A stretch of 64,000 bases of DNA from Streptomyces echinoruber (GCF_014651135.1 NZ_BMWH01000006.1:211670-275669), one strand, 5' to 3'; positions 1 through 8,604 are shown, numbered from the stretch's first letter. Made by a program: numbers and translations. Notes: generated by a model from the letters alone, not told the origin.

Positions 1-1674
1 CACGGCGCGTATCCGCCCGCCGTCCAGCCAGGCGACCGCGTCGGCGCGGGCGGCGGTGGCGGTGCGGTGGGCGACGAGGAGCCGGGTGGTGCCGGTGCCG
101 GGGCGCAGCAGGGCGTCGGTGACGCGGCGCTCGGTGACGGTGTCGAGGCTGGAGAGGGCGTCGTCGAGGACGAGGAGACGGCCGCCGCGGGCGAAGGCGC
201 GGGCGAGGCCCAGGCGCTGGGACTCGCCGCCGGAGCGGGGCGCCGCGGCGCAGGGGGTGGCGTAGCCGTCGGGGAGGCGGCGGACGAAGGCGTCGGCGCA
301 GGCCGCCCGGGCGGCTTCCCGGACGCGGGCGGGGGAGGGGTCGGCGAGGCCGAGGGCGAGGGCGTCCTCGACCGTGGTGCCGAGCAGGGCGGGGCGGGCG
401 AAGGCGTAGGCGACGGCGCGCCGCAGCTCCTCGCGGGTCAGCTCGGCGAGCGGCACCCCGTCCAGCAGCACTTGGCCGGTGTCCGGATCGGCCAGCCGGC
501 CGGCGAGCGCGGCCAGCAGCGACTTGCCCGCGCCGGAGCGGCCGACCACGGCGAGCGTCGTCCCGCCCGGCACCACCAGGTCGACGCCGTCGAGGACGGT
601 GCGGCCGCCGCGCCGGGCGGTCACCCCGCGCAGCTCCAGCCGCCCGGGTCCGGGCGGCAGCCGCCGGTTTCCGTGGGCGGGCGCGGGCTCGGCCAGCACC
701 TCGGCGAGCCGCCCGGTCGCCGCCCGGGCCCGGGCCAGGCCCGCCAACTGCCCGACCAGCACGCCGACGCCGGCCGCCAGCACCGCGTACCGCGAGGCCG
801 CCAGTACGTTGCCGACGCTGATCCGGTGCCGCGCGACCAGGGCGCCGGCCACCGCGACCACGCCCAGCTGCAGCAGCGGCGCCACGGCCGTCGCCCGCGC
901 CGCGGCCCGCCCCTGCGCCCGCCACATGCGGTGCCCGGCGCGGTTCAGCTCGGGCAGCGGAGCCAGGATCCGAGCCGTGTCCTTCTCCTGCGTGTCCGCG
1001 GCCCGGATGGTGCGGGCGCCGTCGATGGCCTCCGCCAGCGCCGAGGCGATCCGGCCCTGGGCGCCCTGGTAGTCGGTCACGCTCGCGGAGGTGTCCCGGG
1101 CGACCGCGCGCAGCAGCAGCGCCAGCACCGGCGCCCCGGCGAGGAACACGGCGGCGAGCCAGGGGTCGATCAGGCCGAGCGCCACCACGCCCCCGAGGGG
1201 ACCGGCCGACGCGGCGAGCAGGGCGGCCAGCGCGGCGGGCGCGGTGGCGGCCTGGGCGGCGTTGCCGACGAGGCGGGCGACCAGGTCGCCGGGGCCGAAG
1301 CGGTCGGCGGCCCGCGGGCCCACGGCCAGCACGTGCCGGACCAGCAGGCGGCGCAGCCACGCGCCGGTACGGGCGTCGGTGGTGCCCTGCAGCACGGTCT
1401 CGGCCACGTCCAGCACGGCGATCAGCACCACCAGGGCGGCGCAGTACAGGGTCCAGCGGGCCGCGGGGGCGTGCGCGAGCAGCAGGTCGAGGGTGCGGCC
1501 CAGCACGGCCGGCAGCAGCAGGCCCGCGCCCGTGGCGGCCGCGCCGACCAGGCACAGGACTGCGCAGCGGGCCCGGCCCCGCCGGACGGCCGAGCGCAGC
1601 AGCGGCCCGGCCGCCTCGGCGCGGGGGGCGGTGGCGGTCGTGTCCGCGCGAGCGGCGGTGGCGGTCGTCGTCAT
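1..1674 (-). CDS. ABC transporter, fused membrane/ATPase half-transporter, 3' end beyond window
   Basis: Likely exporter of the adjacent lanthipeptide, as an AmfA/AmfB (RamA/RamB)-type half-transporter. The visible 558 residues start at an ATG and begin with an Ala/Thr-rich cytoplasmic tail. A six-helix membrane domain covers about residues 30-320. The ATPase domain has Walker A GRSGAGKS near residue 378, an SGGESQRLGLARA signature near 480, Walker B LLVLDDALSSLD near 500, and the H-loop His in VAHRT. The frame is still open at position 1, so roughly the last 20-50 residues are missing. It lies downstream of the precursor gene, separated by a strong hairpin. In ram/amf loci two such genes usually lie in tandem, so a second transporter and a LuxR-type regulator would be expected to the left; that is inference. 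Confidence 0.9.
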   Translation of the reverse strand, partial: MTTTATAARADTTATAPRAEAAGPLLRSAVRRGRARCAVLCLVGAAATGAGLLLPAVLGRTLDLLLAHAPAARWTLYCAALVVLIAVLDVAETVLQGTTDARTGAWLRRLLVRHVLAVGPRAADRFGPGDLVARLVGNAAQAATAPAALAALLAASAGPLGGVVALGLIDPWLAAVFLAGAPVLALLLRAVARDTSASVTDYQGAQGRIASALAEAIDGARTIRAADTQEKDTARILAPLPELNRAGHRMWRAQGRAAARATAVAPLLQLGVVAVAGALVARHRISVGNVLAASRYAVLAAGVGVLVGQLAGLARARAATGRLAEVLAEPAPAHGNRRLPPGPGRLELRGVTARRGGRTVLDGVDLVVPGGTTLAVVGRSGAGKSLLAALAGRLADPDTGQVLLDGVPLAELTREELRRAVAYAFARPALLGTTVEDALALGLADPSPARVREAARAACADAFVRRLPDGYATPCAAAPRSGGESQRLGLARAFARGGRLLVLDDALSSLDTVTERRVTDALLRPGTGTTRLLVAHRTATAARADAVAWLDGGRIRAV

Positions 1675-1706
1675 GGGCACGGCCTCGCATCCCGGATGTG
1701 GCGGGA

Positions 1707-1748
1707 CCCCGGGCGGCCCCTCCCGTGTCGGGAGAGAGCCGCCCGGGG
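1707..1748 (-). terminator. Strong hairpin between lanthipeptide precursor and ABC exporter (attenuator or processing site)
   Basis: On the transcribed (minus) strand an 11-bp GC-only stem, CCCCGGGCGGC with GCCGCCCGGGG, encloses a second stem, CTCCCG with CGGGAG. No T-tract follows, which is common in Streptomyces. It lies 21 nt after the precursor stop and 32 nt before the exporter start. This placement would stop or stabilise most transcripts after the precursor and give more peptide mRNA than exporter mRNA. The function is inferred from position. Confidence 0.7.
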
Positions 1749-1768
1749 CCGTGGACCGACGGTGCGGG

Positions 1769-1879
1769 TCAGAGGCAGAGCAGAACGCTCGTGGTGCTGA
1801 CGCAGGAGAGCAGGCTGGCGGTGCTGGCGTTGCCGGTGTGCTCCTCGGACTCCATCGTCTGCAGATCGAGCAGTGCCAT
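1769..1879 (-). CDS. amfS: Class III lanthipeptide precursor, AmfS/SapB (RamS) family, 36 aa
   Basis: The leader begins MALLDLQ, the N-terminus typical of AmfS-type precursors and the recognition element for the class III synthetase. The C-terminal half carries two copies of the SxxSxxxC motif: Ser19-Ser22-Cys26 and Ser28-Ser31-Cys35. These would give dehydroalanines and (methyl)lanthionine or labionin rings as in SapB and AmfS. The product in that family is a surface-active peptide that helps aerial hyphae leave the medium. An AAGGA ribosome-binding site lies about 8 nt before the ATG. The gene sits 36 nt downstream of the LanKC gene and upstream of the exporter, in the same operon order as ram/amf. 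The core carries no residue after Leu36. The family assignment is firm; ring topology is not predictable from sequence. Confidence 0.92.
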   Translation of the reverse strand: MALLDLQTMESEEHTGNASTASLLSCVSTTSVLLCL

Positions 1880-1915
1880 GTCGTGTCCTTTCGACTCCAT
1901 GGGAACGGGGTTGTG

Positions 1916-4537
1916 TCACGATTCCGCGGATGCGGAACCGCGTTCGTGGGGCCGCGTCGGCGGCGGGAGGAACGGCAGGTGGGCGTCCGGGGCGCCGTCG
2001 AGCGCCGCGCCGAGCGCGAGCAGGCACCCGGCCGTTCCGGTGGCGAGGTCCATGGACAGCCGCATCATCTGGTGGCCGGGGAAGGCCAGTTGGCCCTGGT
2101 AGGCCATGGCGAACCAGCCGAGCCCGGCGACCTGTTCGGCCAGTCGCCGCCCGGTCGCGCCGGGCGTGGTGGTGCGGCTGAGGTGCAGGATCATTCCGGC
2201 GCGGCCCTGGAAGAGCCCGGGCTGCGCGTAGAAGCGGGAGGTGGCCGCCCGCAGGATGCCCTCGCGGACCGGGGCGAACTCCTCGGCCGCCCGCGGGTCG
2301 CAGGCGAGGTAGTCGTCGACGACCATGCCCACGCCGACGCTGCCGTCCCCCAGGTAGGGCAGGGTGCGCCAGCCCTCGTCGACCTCCAGGCCGCCGCCCT
2401 TCTTCTGCACCACGCAGCACTCCAGGTCCCGGCGCAGCGCCTGCCCGGCCGCGTCCAGCAGGGCGCGGTCGCCGGTGCGCTCGTACTGGCGCAGCAGCAG
2501 CAGCGCGGGTCCGCTCGCGCCGCGCAGCAGCCCGGCCCGGCGCCGGGGCGCCTGCGCGGGCGGTTCGGCCAGGCGCCGCAGCAGCAGGCCGGCGGCCTCG
2601 GCGGCACGCTCGGCGAGCTCCTTCTCGCCGGTGGTGTCGGCCAGCGCCCCCAGGACCAGGCCGAGCCCGGCCAGGCCGCCGCGCAGGTCCGAGGAGAGGT
2701 TCTGCCACCGCTCCCTCAGCACCGCCTCGACGAGGTCGAGGGCGCGCTGCCGGTGCCCGAGCCGGTCCAGGACCAGGGCGACGCCGGCGAGCCCGTCGTA
2801 CAGGCCGAGCGGGGTGCCGGGCGGGGGCGGCGCGGTGCGGGCCAGCAGCCAGCGCTCGCCCTCCTCGTAGCGGTCGGCGCCGGTGGCGGCCAGCGCGTAC
2901 AGCACGCCGGCCGCGCCGTGCGCGAGGCCGAGGCCGCCGCCGTCGGAGAACTGCGCGATGTCACCGGGGAAGAGCCGGTCGGTGCGCTCGGGCGTGGCGG
3001 AGGCGAGGATCGCCTTGACCATCGAGTCCCGGCTGTGCGGCCAGTCGCCCGGCTCCACCAGCGAGGGCGACTCCACGGGGGCCGCGCCGGGGGAGGTGTT
3101 GCGGGTGATCTCCGCGACGGCCTCGTCCAGGAACGCGCGCGGCACGTCCGGGAACTGCCGCGCGATCACCTCCGCCAGGTGCGCCGCCTTGCCCCGGTCG
3201 ACCACGAACAGTGTGGTCACCGGCAGGAACAGGGCCAGCCGCAGGCACGCCAGCGCGTATCGGTCGACGTCGGTGCCGGTGCGGTCCGGCGGCGCGAAGA
3301 AACCGGGGTGGGCGACGATCTGGCGCCCGCCCTCCTCGATGGGCGCCGCCGCCTCGAAGTCGATCAGGTGGACCGACTCCTCGTCGGGGGTGACCATGAT
3401 GTTGAACACGTGCAGGTCGTTGAAGACGATCCCGCGCGCGTGCACCGCCGCCACGGCCTCCTCCACCGCCCGGTGCACGCGCAGCGCCCACCGCGTGTAG
3501 GCGGCCACCGCCTCCGGGTCCGGGTCCGGCGTGATCAGCGGGTGCCGCTCGGCGAAGAAGGAGTTCAGCGGCCGCCCCTCGACGTGGTCCATGACCAGGA
3601 ACCGGTGCCCGCCCAGCTCGAACCAGTCGCGCACCTCCGGCACCACCCCGGTGCCCGCGACCCGCTCCAGGGCCCGCTTCTCCCGCTCCAGCCGGGCCAC
3701 CGCGTCGGCGCCGTCGGCGGCCAGGCCCGCGTGCGGGCGGCCCTCCTTCAGCACCACCTTGCGCCCGTCGCGGGTGTCGGTGCCCGCGTACACCCCGCCG
3801 CCGTTGGAGAAGTGCAGCGCCTTCTCGATCCGGTACGGCAGCTCGCCCAGCGTCGTCGCCGCGCGGGCCGCCAGGTGCGGCTTCAGGAACTCCGGCAGCG
3901 TCACCCACTCCGGAAGGTGGAACGACGGCGTGCGCCGGTCCGGCACCAGGCGGCCCTCGCCGTCGCGCACCGCCGGCACCAGCGAGCCGCGCTCGTCGAC
4001 GACGAAGGTGCGGGCGAAGGCGCCGTAGCGCACGTACAGTGGCCCCTCGTGCCAGCGCAGGTCGGTGAGGATGTACGGCCCGTCGAGGCCCTCCAGCAGC
4101 GCGCCCAGCTCGCGCAGCACCGTGTGCAGCTGCTCCTCGCCGTCCGGGTAGACGGTGACGAACTTGCCGCTGCCGTCGCGGGGGGCGTACTTGGCGTTGC
4201 GCAGGTGCAGCAGGTGCGGCGACGGCACGAACTTGAACGGGATGCGGCGCGGCACGCAGTAGTCCCACACGACCGACGCGATGTGCTCGGCGTTCTCCCG
4301 GGTGGCCGACGCGTGGATCTTCCAGCCCTGTGCCGGGCCGGACACCGGCCGGCCGTCCTCGCCGAGCGGCGTCAGCGTCAGCCAGTCGCCGATGCGGGCC
4401 GCCTCCCAGCCCTCGGGCACCGCCCGCCGGGCCGTCTCGAACAGCGGCGCCGTCTCCTGCCCGGCACCGGGCAGCCGGTCCGGCGTATCGTAGAAGTGCC
4501 GGTCGGCGAGCGCGTACACCTCGTAGCGCTTGTCCAT
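1916..4537 (-). CDS. amfT: Class III lanthipeptide synthetase LanKC (RamC/AmfT-like)
   Basis: The 873-residue protein dehydrates and cyclises the precursor peptide. Three parts are visible: an N-terminal lyase region (about 1-230) that opens with a RamC-like KRYEVYALADRHFYDTP stretch; a Ser/Thr kinase-like domain (about 235-490) with VLKEGRP near 260, the catalytic loop FNDLHVFNIM near 372 and the metal-binding DFE; and a C-terminal cyclase domain (about 500-873) with LanC-like GLAHGAAGVLYAL and GLFQGRAGMILHL helices. The zinc-binding Cys-His-Gly ligands of true LanC cyclases are not evident, as expected for class III. The start is set at the ATG preceded by AAGGAGGGG; an in-frame ATG 8 codons upstream has no such site. 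It is the first gene of the operon synthetase-precursor-exporter. Confidence 0.93.
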   Translation of the reverse strand: MDKRYEVYALADRHFYDTPDRLPGAGQETAPLFETARRAVPEGWEAARIGDWLTLTPLGEDGRPVSGPAQGWKIHASATRENAEHIASVVWDYCVPRRIPFKFVPSPHLLHLRNAKYAPRDGSGKFVTVYPDGEEQLHTVLRELGALLEGLDGPYILTDLRWHEGPLYVRYGAFARTFVVDERGSLVPAVRDGEGRLVPDRRTPSFHLPEWVTLPEFLKPHLAARAATTLGELPYRIEKALHFSNGGGVYAGTDTRDGRKVVLKEGRPHAGLAADGADAVARLEREKRALERVAGTGVVPEVRDWFELGGHRFLVMDHVEGRPLNSFFAERHPLITPDPDPEAVAAYTRWALRVHRAVEEAVAAVHARGIVFNDLHVFNIMVTPDEESVHLIDFEAAAPIEEGGRQIVAHPGFFAPPDRTGTDVDRYALACLRLALFLPVTTLFVVDRGKAAHLAEVIARQFPDVPRAFLDEAVAEITRNTSPGAAPVESPSLVEPGDWPHSRDSMVKAILASATPERTDRLFPGDIAQFSDGGGLGLAHGAAGVLYALAATGADRYEEGERWLLARTAPPPPGTPLGLYDGLAGVALVLDRLGHRQRALDLVEAVLRERWQNLSSDLRGGLAGLGLVLGALADTTGEKELAERAAEAAGLLLRRLAEPPAQAPRRRAGLLRGASGPALLLLRQYERTGDRALLDAAGQALRRDLECCVVQKKGGGLEVDEGWRTLPYLGDGSVGVGMVVDDYLACDPRAAEEFAPVREGILRAATSRFYAQPGLFQGRAGMILHLSRTTTPGATGRRLAEQVAGLGWFAMAYQGQLAFPGHQMMRLSMDLATGTAGCLLALGAALDGAPDAHLPFLPPPTRPHERGSASAES

Positions 4538-4631
4538 GCCGCCCCCCTCCTTGGCCTGCACCAGAGCCTTCCAGGCGGGGGCGGGCCGCCGACAGTCACG
4601 CCTGTCACGACCTCACCGTGCGGAACGCACG

Positions 4632-4659
4632 AGTCAAGAGATGTTCGATGATGTTCGAG
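4632..4659 (-). promoter_or_regulatory. Putative lanthipeptide operon promoter: -35 TTGACT abutted by a 10-bp direct repeat
   Basis: Read on the minus strand, two consecutive 10-bp repeats (TCGAACATCA, TCGAACATCT) end about 2 nt before a TTGACT hexamer, roughly 95 nt upstream of the LanKC start. No good -10 hexamer follows at 17-18 nt. Tandem sites one helical turn apart next to a -35 with a poor -10 suit an activator-dependent promoter. The ram/amf loci are activated by a LuxR-type response regulator (RamR/AmfR), the obvious candidate, but it is not in this window. Confidence 0.5.
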
Positions 4660-4807
4660 CGCTCCGCCTCGCCGGAGCATCGGCCGCCCCTCCCGGGCGG
4701 GACGGCCGGGAGGGCATACCCGGCCACAGGGGCTGCGCACCGGGCCCATACGCGCTGTAATGGCCAACGTGGTCAGTGAGGGTGCGGGGGTACGCAGAGC
4801 GGGAACG

Positions 4808-7213
4808 ATGCGTGTAGAACTTGCCCTCAAGTCGATCACGGCCGAGCCGGATTCGCCGGAGCGGCTGCACCGCGTCCTGGAACAGGCCCTCGTCTTCACC
4901 GACGCCACCCTCGCCGCCGTGTACAGCCCCGGCGACGGCGGCGACCCGCTGTGCCTGCGCGAGTCGGCCGGCGTGCCGCTGACGCTGTACGGCCTGCGCG
5001 ACAGCTACGCCGCGACCGGACGGTCCCCGGTGGCCGACGCCCACCGCACGCGACAGGCGGTGTGGCTCAGTTCCCAGGACCTGGCCGAGAGCGCCGGGTG
5101 CCGCCGCATGCCGGCCGGTGACATCTGCCTCGGCGCGCTGCCGCTGCGCGGCGCGGGCGGCGGCTGCCTGCTCGTCGTCGGCGAGAACCCGGGCGGCTTC
5201 GACTGCGAGGACCGCACCTGCCTGGAGCTGATCGCCGACGCCGTCTCCTGCCCGGGGACCGCCGCGGCCGAGGGCGGCGGGGGCGAACTGCCGGCCAACG
5301 CCTTCAGCCTCGCCGTCGACACCGGGCGGATCGAGGTCGGCGACGAGATCCTCGGCCTGTTCGGGCTGGACCGCGCCGACTTCGACGGCCGGGTGGAGAC
5401 ACTGCTGCGGCTGACCGTGCCCGACGACTTGCCGGCGCTGATGTCCGTGGTGGAGGCCGACCACATGTCGCTGGGCGAGCGGGAACTGGAGTTCCGCGTC
5501 CTGCAGCCGGCCGGCCCGCCCCGCTGGCTGCGGCTGCGCGGCCACTTCGAGCCGGCCGCCGACGGCCGTCCGGCCCGGCTGACCGGCACGGTCGCCGACG
5601 TCTCCACCGTCCGCCCGGGCGTCACCGACGTCGCCCGCGTCCAGCGCCTCGCCGCCGCCCTGGCCACCGCGGGCACGGTGAGCGACGTCAGCCAGGCCGT
5701 CGTCGCCGCCCTGCGCGAACCCCTGCAGGCCGACCGGATCGCCCTGGCCGAGCTGGAGAACGACCGGCTGGTCGTCACCGTCCTCGACCCGCCCGACCCC
5801 GAGGCCTGGCCCGACCTGTGGCGCCTGGAGTGGCGCACCGAGTGGCCCGACGCGCCGGTGCAGGCCATGCCCACCCTCGCCGCCGCCCTGCGCGAGGGCC
5901 GCGCCCGCATATGGCCCGCCGGGACCGCCCTGGAACCCGCGCTCGCCGAGGTCGGCCCGGGCGGCCTCGCGGTCCTGCCGCTGCCCGCCGACGGCCGCAT
6001 GACCGGCTGCTGCCTCATCGGCTGGGACAACCCGCACGACTTCGGCCCCGACGAGCGCGCCCTGCTCACCGCCTCCGCCGGCCTGGCCGGGCAGGCCCTG
6101 CTGCGCGCCCACGCCTTCGACGCCGAGCACGAACTCGTCGGCATGCTGCAGCGGGCCCTGCTCCCGCACCGCCTGCCCCGGCTCCCCGGCGGGGTCGCCG
6201 TCGCCCGCTACCTGCCGGCCACGCAGGGCCTGGAGGTCGGCGGCGACTGGTACGACGTGATCCCGCTCGCCGAGCACCACGTCGCCCTGGTCATCGGCGA
6301 CGTCCAGGGGCACAGCGCCGACGCCGCCACCCTCATGGGCCAGATGCGCACCGCGCTGCGTGCCTACGCCGTCGAGGGACTTCCGCCGGACGTGGTCGTC
6401 TCCCACGCCAACCGCCTCCTCGTCGACCTGGAGACCGATCTGTTCGTCACCTGCGTCTACGTCGACGTCGACATGGAGGAGGGCACCGCCTGGTGCGTGC
6501 GCGCCGGGCACCTGCCGCCCGTGCTGCGCCATCCCGGGGGCGGCACGGAGATTGCCGAGGTCGAGGGCGGGCTGCCGCTCGGCGTGGTCGCCCAGACCGA
6601 CTTCCCGATGACCCCGCTGCGGCTGCGCCCCGGCACCCTGCTCGCGCTCACCACGGACGGCCTGGTGGAGTCCGCCGACACCGACCTCGACGTCGGCCTG
6701 AACCGGCTCTCCCGCGCCCTGGCCGCCGCCGACCCCGCCCACCTCGGCCCGGTCGCCGACGCCCTGCTGGCCGACGCGGGCCGCGACGACGACGTGGCGC
6801 TGCTGCTGATGCGCTACGACGGCATGGCGGTGCGCCCGCTCCGGGAGAGCTGGACGGTGTGGCGCGTGCCCGAGGCCGTCCGGCACGCCCGCCGCTTCAC
6901 CCGGCGCACCCTGCGCCAGTGGGGCGTGCGCGAGGAGACCGACGTCATCCTGCTGGTCGTCTCCGAGCTCGTCACCAACGCCCTGGTGCACACCGACGGC
7001 CCCGTCCGCCTCTACCTCACCCTCCTCGGCAACCGCCTGCGCGTCGCCGTCGCCGACACCTCGCCGCGCACCCCCGTCAAACCGACCAGGATCGGCTGGG
7101 AGGCCACCGGGGGCCGTGGCATCCTCCTCGTCGAGGCCATGTCGGCGGCCTGGGGCACGGTGCCGGCCGGCGGCGGCAAACAGGTGTGGAGCGACATCCT
7201 GCTCGGCGGCTGA
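4808..7213 (+). CDS. Multi-sensor SpoIIE-type PP2C phosphatase with C-terminal anti-sigma-like ATPase domain
   Basis: About 801 residues, cytoplasmic. Domains in order: GAF-like (about 5-155), PAS-like (about 165-285), a second GAF (about 290-440), PP2C/SpoIIE phosphatase (about 450-665, with EVGGDWYDVI, GDVQGHS, TTDGLVES and DDDVALLL metal-site motifs), and an RsbW-like HATPase (about 680-801, with N-box SELVTNALVH and G-box GGRGILLVE). Such proteins usually dephosphorylate anti-anti-sigma factors and may also bind sigma factors. It is transcribed divergently from the lanthipeptide synthetase with a 270-bp gap. No SD sequence decides the start; an in-frame ATG at 4760 would add 16 residues. 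A link to lanthipeptide control is plausible only by position. Confidence 0.88.
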   Translation: MRVELALKSITAEPDSPERLHRVLEQALVFTDATLAAVYSPGDGGDPLCLRESAGVPLTLYGLRDSYAATGRSPVADAHRTRQAVWLSSQDLAESAGCRRMPAGDICLGALPLRGAGGGCLLVVGENPGGFDCEDRTCLELIADAVSCPGTAAAEGGGGELPANAFSLAVDTGRIEVGDEILGLFGLDRADFDGRVETLLRLTVPDDLPALMSVVEADHMSLGERELEFRVLQPAGPPRWLRLRGHFEPAADGRPARLTGTVADVSTVRPGVTDVARVQRLAAALATAGTVSDVSQAVVAALREPLQADRIALAELENDRLVVTVLDPPDPEAWPDLWRLEWRTEWPDAPVQAMPTLAAALREGRARIWPAGTALEPALAEVGPGGLAVLPLPADGRMTGCCLIGWDNPHDFGPDERALLTASAGLAGQALLRAHAFDAEHELVGMLQRALLPHRLPRLPGGVAVARYLPATQGLEVGGDWYDVIPLAEHHVALVIGDVQGHSADAATLMGQMRTALRAYAVEGLPPDVVVSHANRLLVDLETDLFVTCVYVDVDMEEGTAWCVRAGHLPPVLRHPGGGTEIAEVEGGLPLGVVAQTDFPMTPLRLRPGTLLALTTDGLVESADTDLDVGLNRLSRALAAADPAHLGPVADALLADAGRDDDVALLLMRYDGMAVRPLRESWTVWRVPEAVRHARRFTRRTLRQWGVREETDVILLVVSELVTNALVHTDGPVRLYLTLLGNRLRVAVADTSPRTPVKPTRIGWEATGGRGILLVEAMSAAWGTVPAGGGKQVWSDILLGG

Positions 7214-7317
7214 CCGGGCGGCCGGCCGCCGCACCCACCCGCCACCCGGGTGCGCGGCGCGCCCCGCACGGCAGGTCGGCCCCGGGCCCCGCCGCCCGGC
7301 GCCTAGGGTCCTTGCCC

Positions 7318-7623
7318 GTGCCAGACACCTTCGACCCGGACACCTTCGACGCGGACGGCTTCGCCGAACTGGTCGCGCGGCAGCGCGCGGTCGACGAGGC
7401 GCACGACAGAGTCGTGCAGCTGCGCGAGACCTACGGCCCGCCCGCGCACGCGCCGTGGACGGGCGCGCAGCGAGAGACCTACGAGACCGCGTGGCGGGCC
7501 TGGCGCGACCTGGCCCGTGAGACCCAGGCCGCGGTCGAGGCGTACGCCCGCCGGGCCGGCCGGCCGCGCACGGTGGTCCAGGCGGAGGTGGAGCGGGCGG
7601 CGCAGCAGTCGCCCGAGGAGTGA
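7318..7623 (+). CDS. Small uncharacterised protein, 101 aa, probably leaderless
   Basis: Acidic-to-basic, helix-rich cytoplasmic protein with no signal peptide or membrane segment. It begins with an Asp/Phe-rich repeat (DTFDPDTFDADGF) and continues into a predicted coiled region with WxxWRDLARETQAAVEAYAR. No family is recognised with certainty. The GTG start is chosen because a TAGGGT -10 element at 7304-7309 ends 8 nt before it, so transcription would start at or near the codon, and no SD exists. It follows the phosphatase by 104 nt but is probably transcribed from its own promoter. Confidence 0.65.
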   Translation: MPDTFDPDTFDADGFAELVARQRAVDEAHDRVVQLRETYGPPAHAPWTGAQRETYETAWRAWRDLARETQAAVEAYARRAGRPRTVVQAEVERAAQQSPEE

Positions 7624-7838
7624 CCGCCGGGGCGCGCGGGGGGTGTGCGGGGGAGGCGCGGGAGCGGTGACGTGGCGTCCGCGGTCCGAGGTGCCGCCGT
7701 CAGCCTCCGCCGTCCGGGTGGCCGCCGTCCGGGTGATCGTCGTCCGGGGCCGGCGCCCGGGCGACGCACGCCTTCGCCGCGATGCGGCGCCGGCCGGTGT
7801 CCCGGACGCGTCGGCCGACGTCCGGGCGACGCCGCGCC

Positions 7839-8027
7839 TCAGTCCTCACCCCGGACGATGTGCTCCTCGGCGCCCGGGCGCTCCTGGCCGGCCGGGTCGC
7901 CGTCGGCGACGGCGGGCAGGCAGGTGCGCACCCCCTTGCCGCGCAGGCGGTGGGCCTGTGCCCAGCCCGTCTCGGGCAGGCGGAGGGCGGACGGGGTACC
8001 GGTGGGGCACTCGGACTGGACGATCAC
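7839..8027 (-). CDS. Small hypothetical protein, 62 aa
   Basis: Starts at GTG with an AGGAAG ribosome-binding site about 10 nt upstream. Two cysteines (Cys7 and Cys36), no hydrophobic segment and no recognised domain. It lies 78 nt downstream of the DUF6479-like gene on the same strand, so the two may be co-transcribed. The composition is compatible with a real Streptomyces gene, but there is no family support and it could be a chance frame. The stretch 7624-7838 beside it holds nothing convincing. Confidence 0.4.
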   Translation of the reverse strand: MIVQSECPTGTPSALRLPETGWAQAHRLRGKGVRTCLPAVADGDPAGQERPGAEEHIVRGED

Positions 8028-8105
8028 GTCAACTCACTTCTTCCTGCTGCTTCCTACGGGTTTCCGCTGGTTCCCGCCGGCTCCCGCCGGCCGTTCCGCC
8101 ACCGC

Positions 8106-8471
8106 TCACCGGCCGCCGGAGCCGCCGCTGCCGAACGACCCGCTGGAGCCGGGATCCCAGCGCGGCCGGGACTGGTCGTCGCTGCGCCGGCTGCCGGAGG
8201 TCAGGTCGTGCGGTCCGAGCCGTTCGCCGTCCTCGGAGCGCGGCACCTCGTCCGGTTCGCGCATCTGCCGGCCCTCGTGCACCGGCCCGGCCTCCGGCCC
8301 CGTCGGGTGCGCGCCGCGCCGGCCGGGCCCGCGCGGTTCGTCGCGCCGCACCCGTACGCCGAGCCGGACGGCCCACACCAGGGCGGCGGCGATGATCAGA
8401 CCGCCGGCGACCACGGCGATCATGCCGACCGCCGAACCCGACGCGGCCAGCATGCAGTGGCTCGTGTCCAT
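8106..8471 (-). CDS. Small single-pass membrane protein, DUF6479-like, 121 aa
   Basis: An N-terminal MDTSHCMLA segment leads into one transmembrane helix (about residues 13-36), followed by a basic stop-transfer (VRLGVRVRRDE) and a long polar, Gly/Ser/Arg/Pro-rich cytoplasmic tail ending GSFGSGGSGGR. This layout, a short outside segment, one helix and a disordered charged tail, matches the small Streptomyces membrane proteins grouped as DUF6479; function is unknown. A GGGGG stretch lies about 13 nt before the ATG. It diverges from rmlA, with a 133-bp shared upstream region. Confidence 0.68.
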   Translation of the reverse strand: MDTSHCMLAASGSAVGMIAVVAGGLIIAAALVWAVRLGVRVRRDEPRGPGRRGAHPTGPEAGPVHEGRQMREPDEVPRSEDGERLGPHDLTSGSRRSDDQSRPRWDPGSSGSFGSGGSGGR

Positions 8472-8604
8472 GCGGTGCGGGTACCCCCGGGGCGCGGGCG
8501 AACACCGCCGGGCGGTATCCGGACAAACACGCGGCACGCCACCGCAACCGACAGGTAAAGGCGAGGAAGGGCTCATCCGGACGATCACCGCTAAGGTGAG
8601 GCAG

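Noticed and set aside
67..1800. A 577-aa plus-strand frame opposite the ABC transporter
   Set aside because: Gly/Ala/Arg/Gln-rich composition of an antisense frame in GC-rich DNA; the minus-strand frame has complete ABC motifs.
1091..4651. Plus-strand frame of more than 1000 codons opposite the LanKC gene
   Set aside because: No domain, low-complexity Arg/Pro/Gln composition, and the opposite strand encodes a full class III synthetase.
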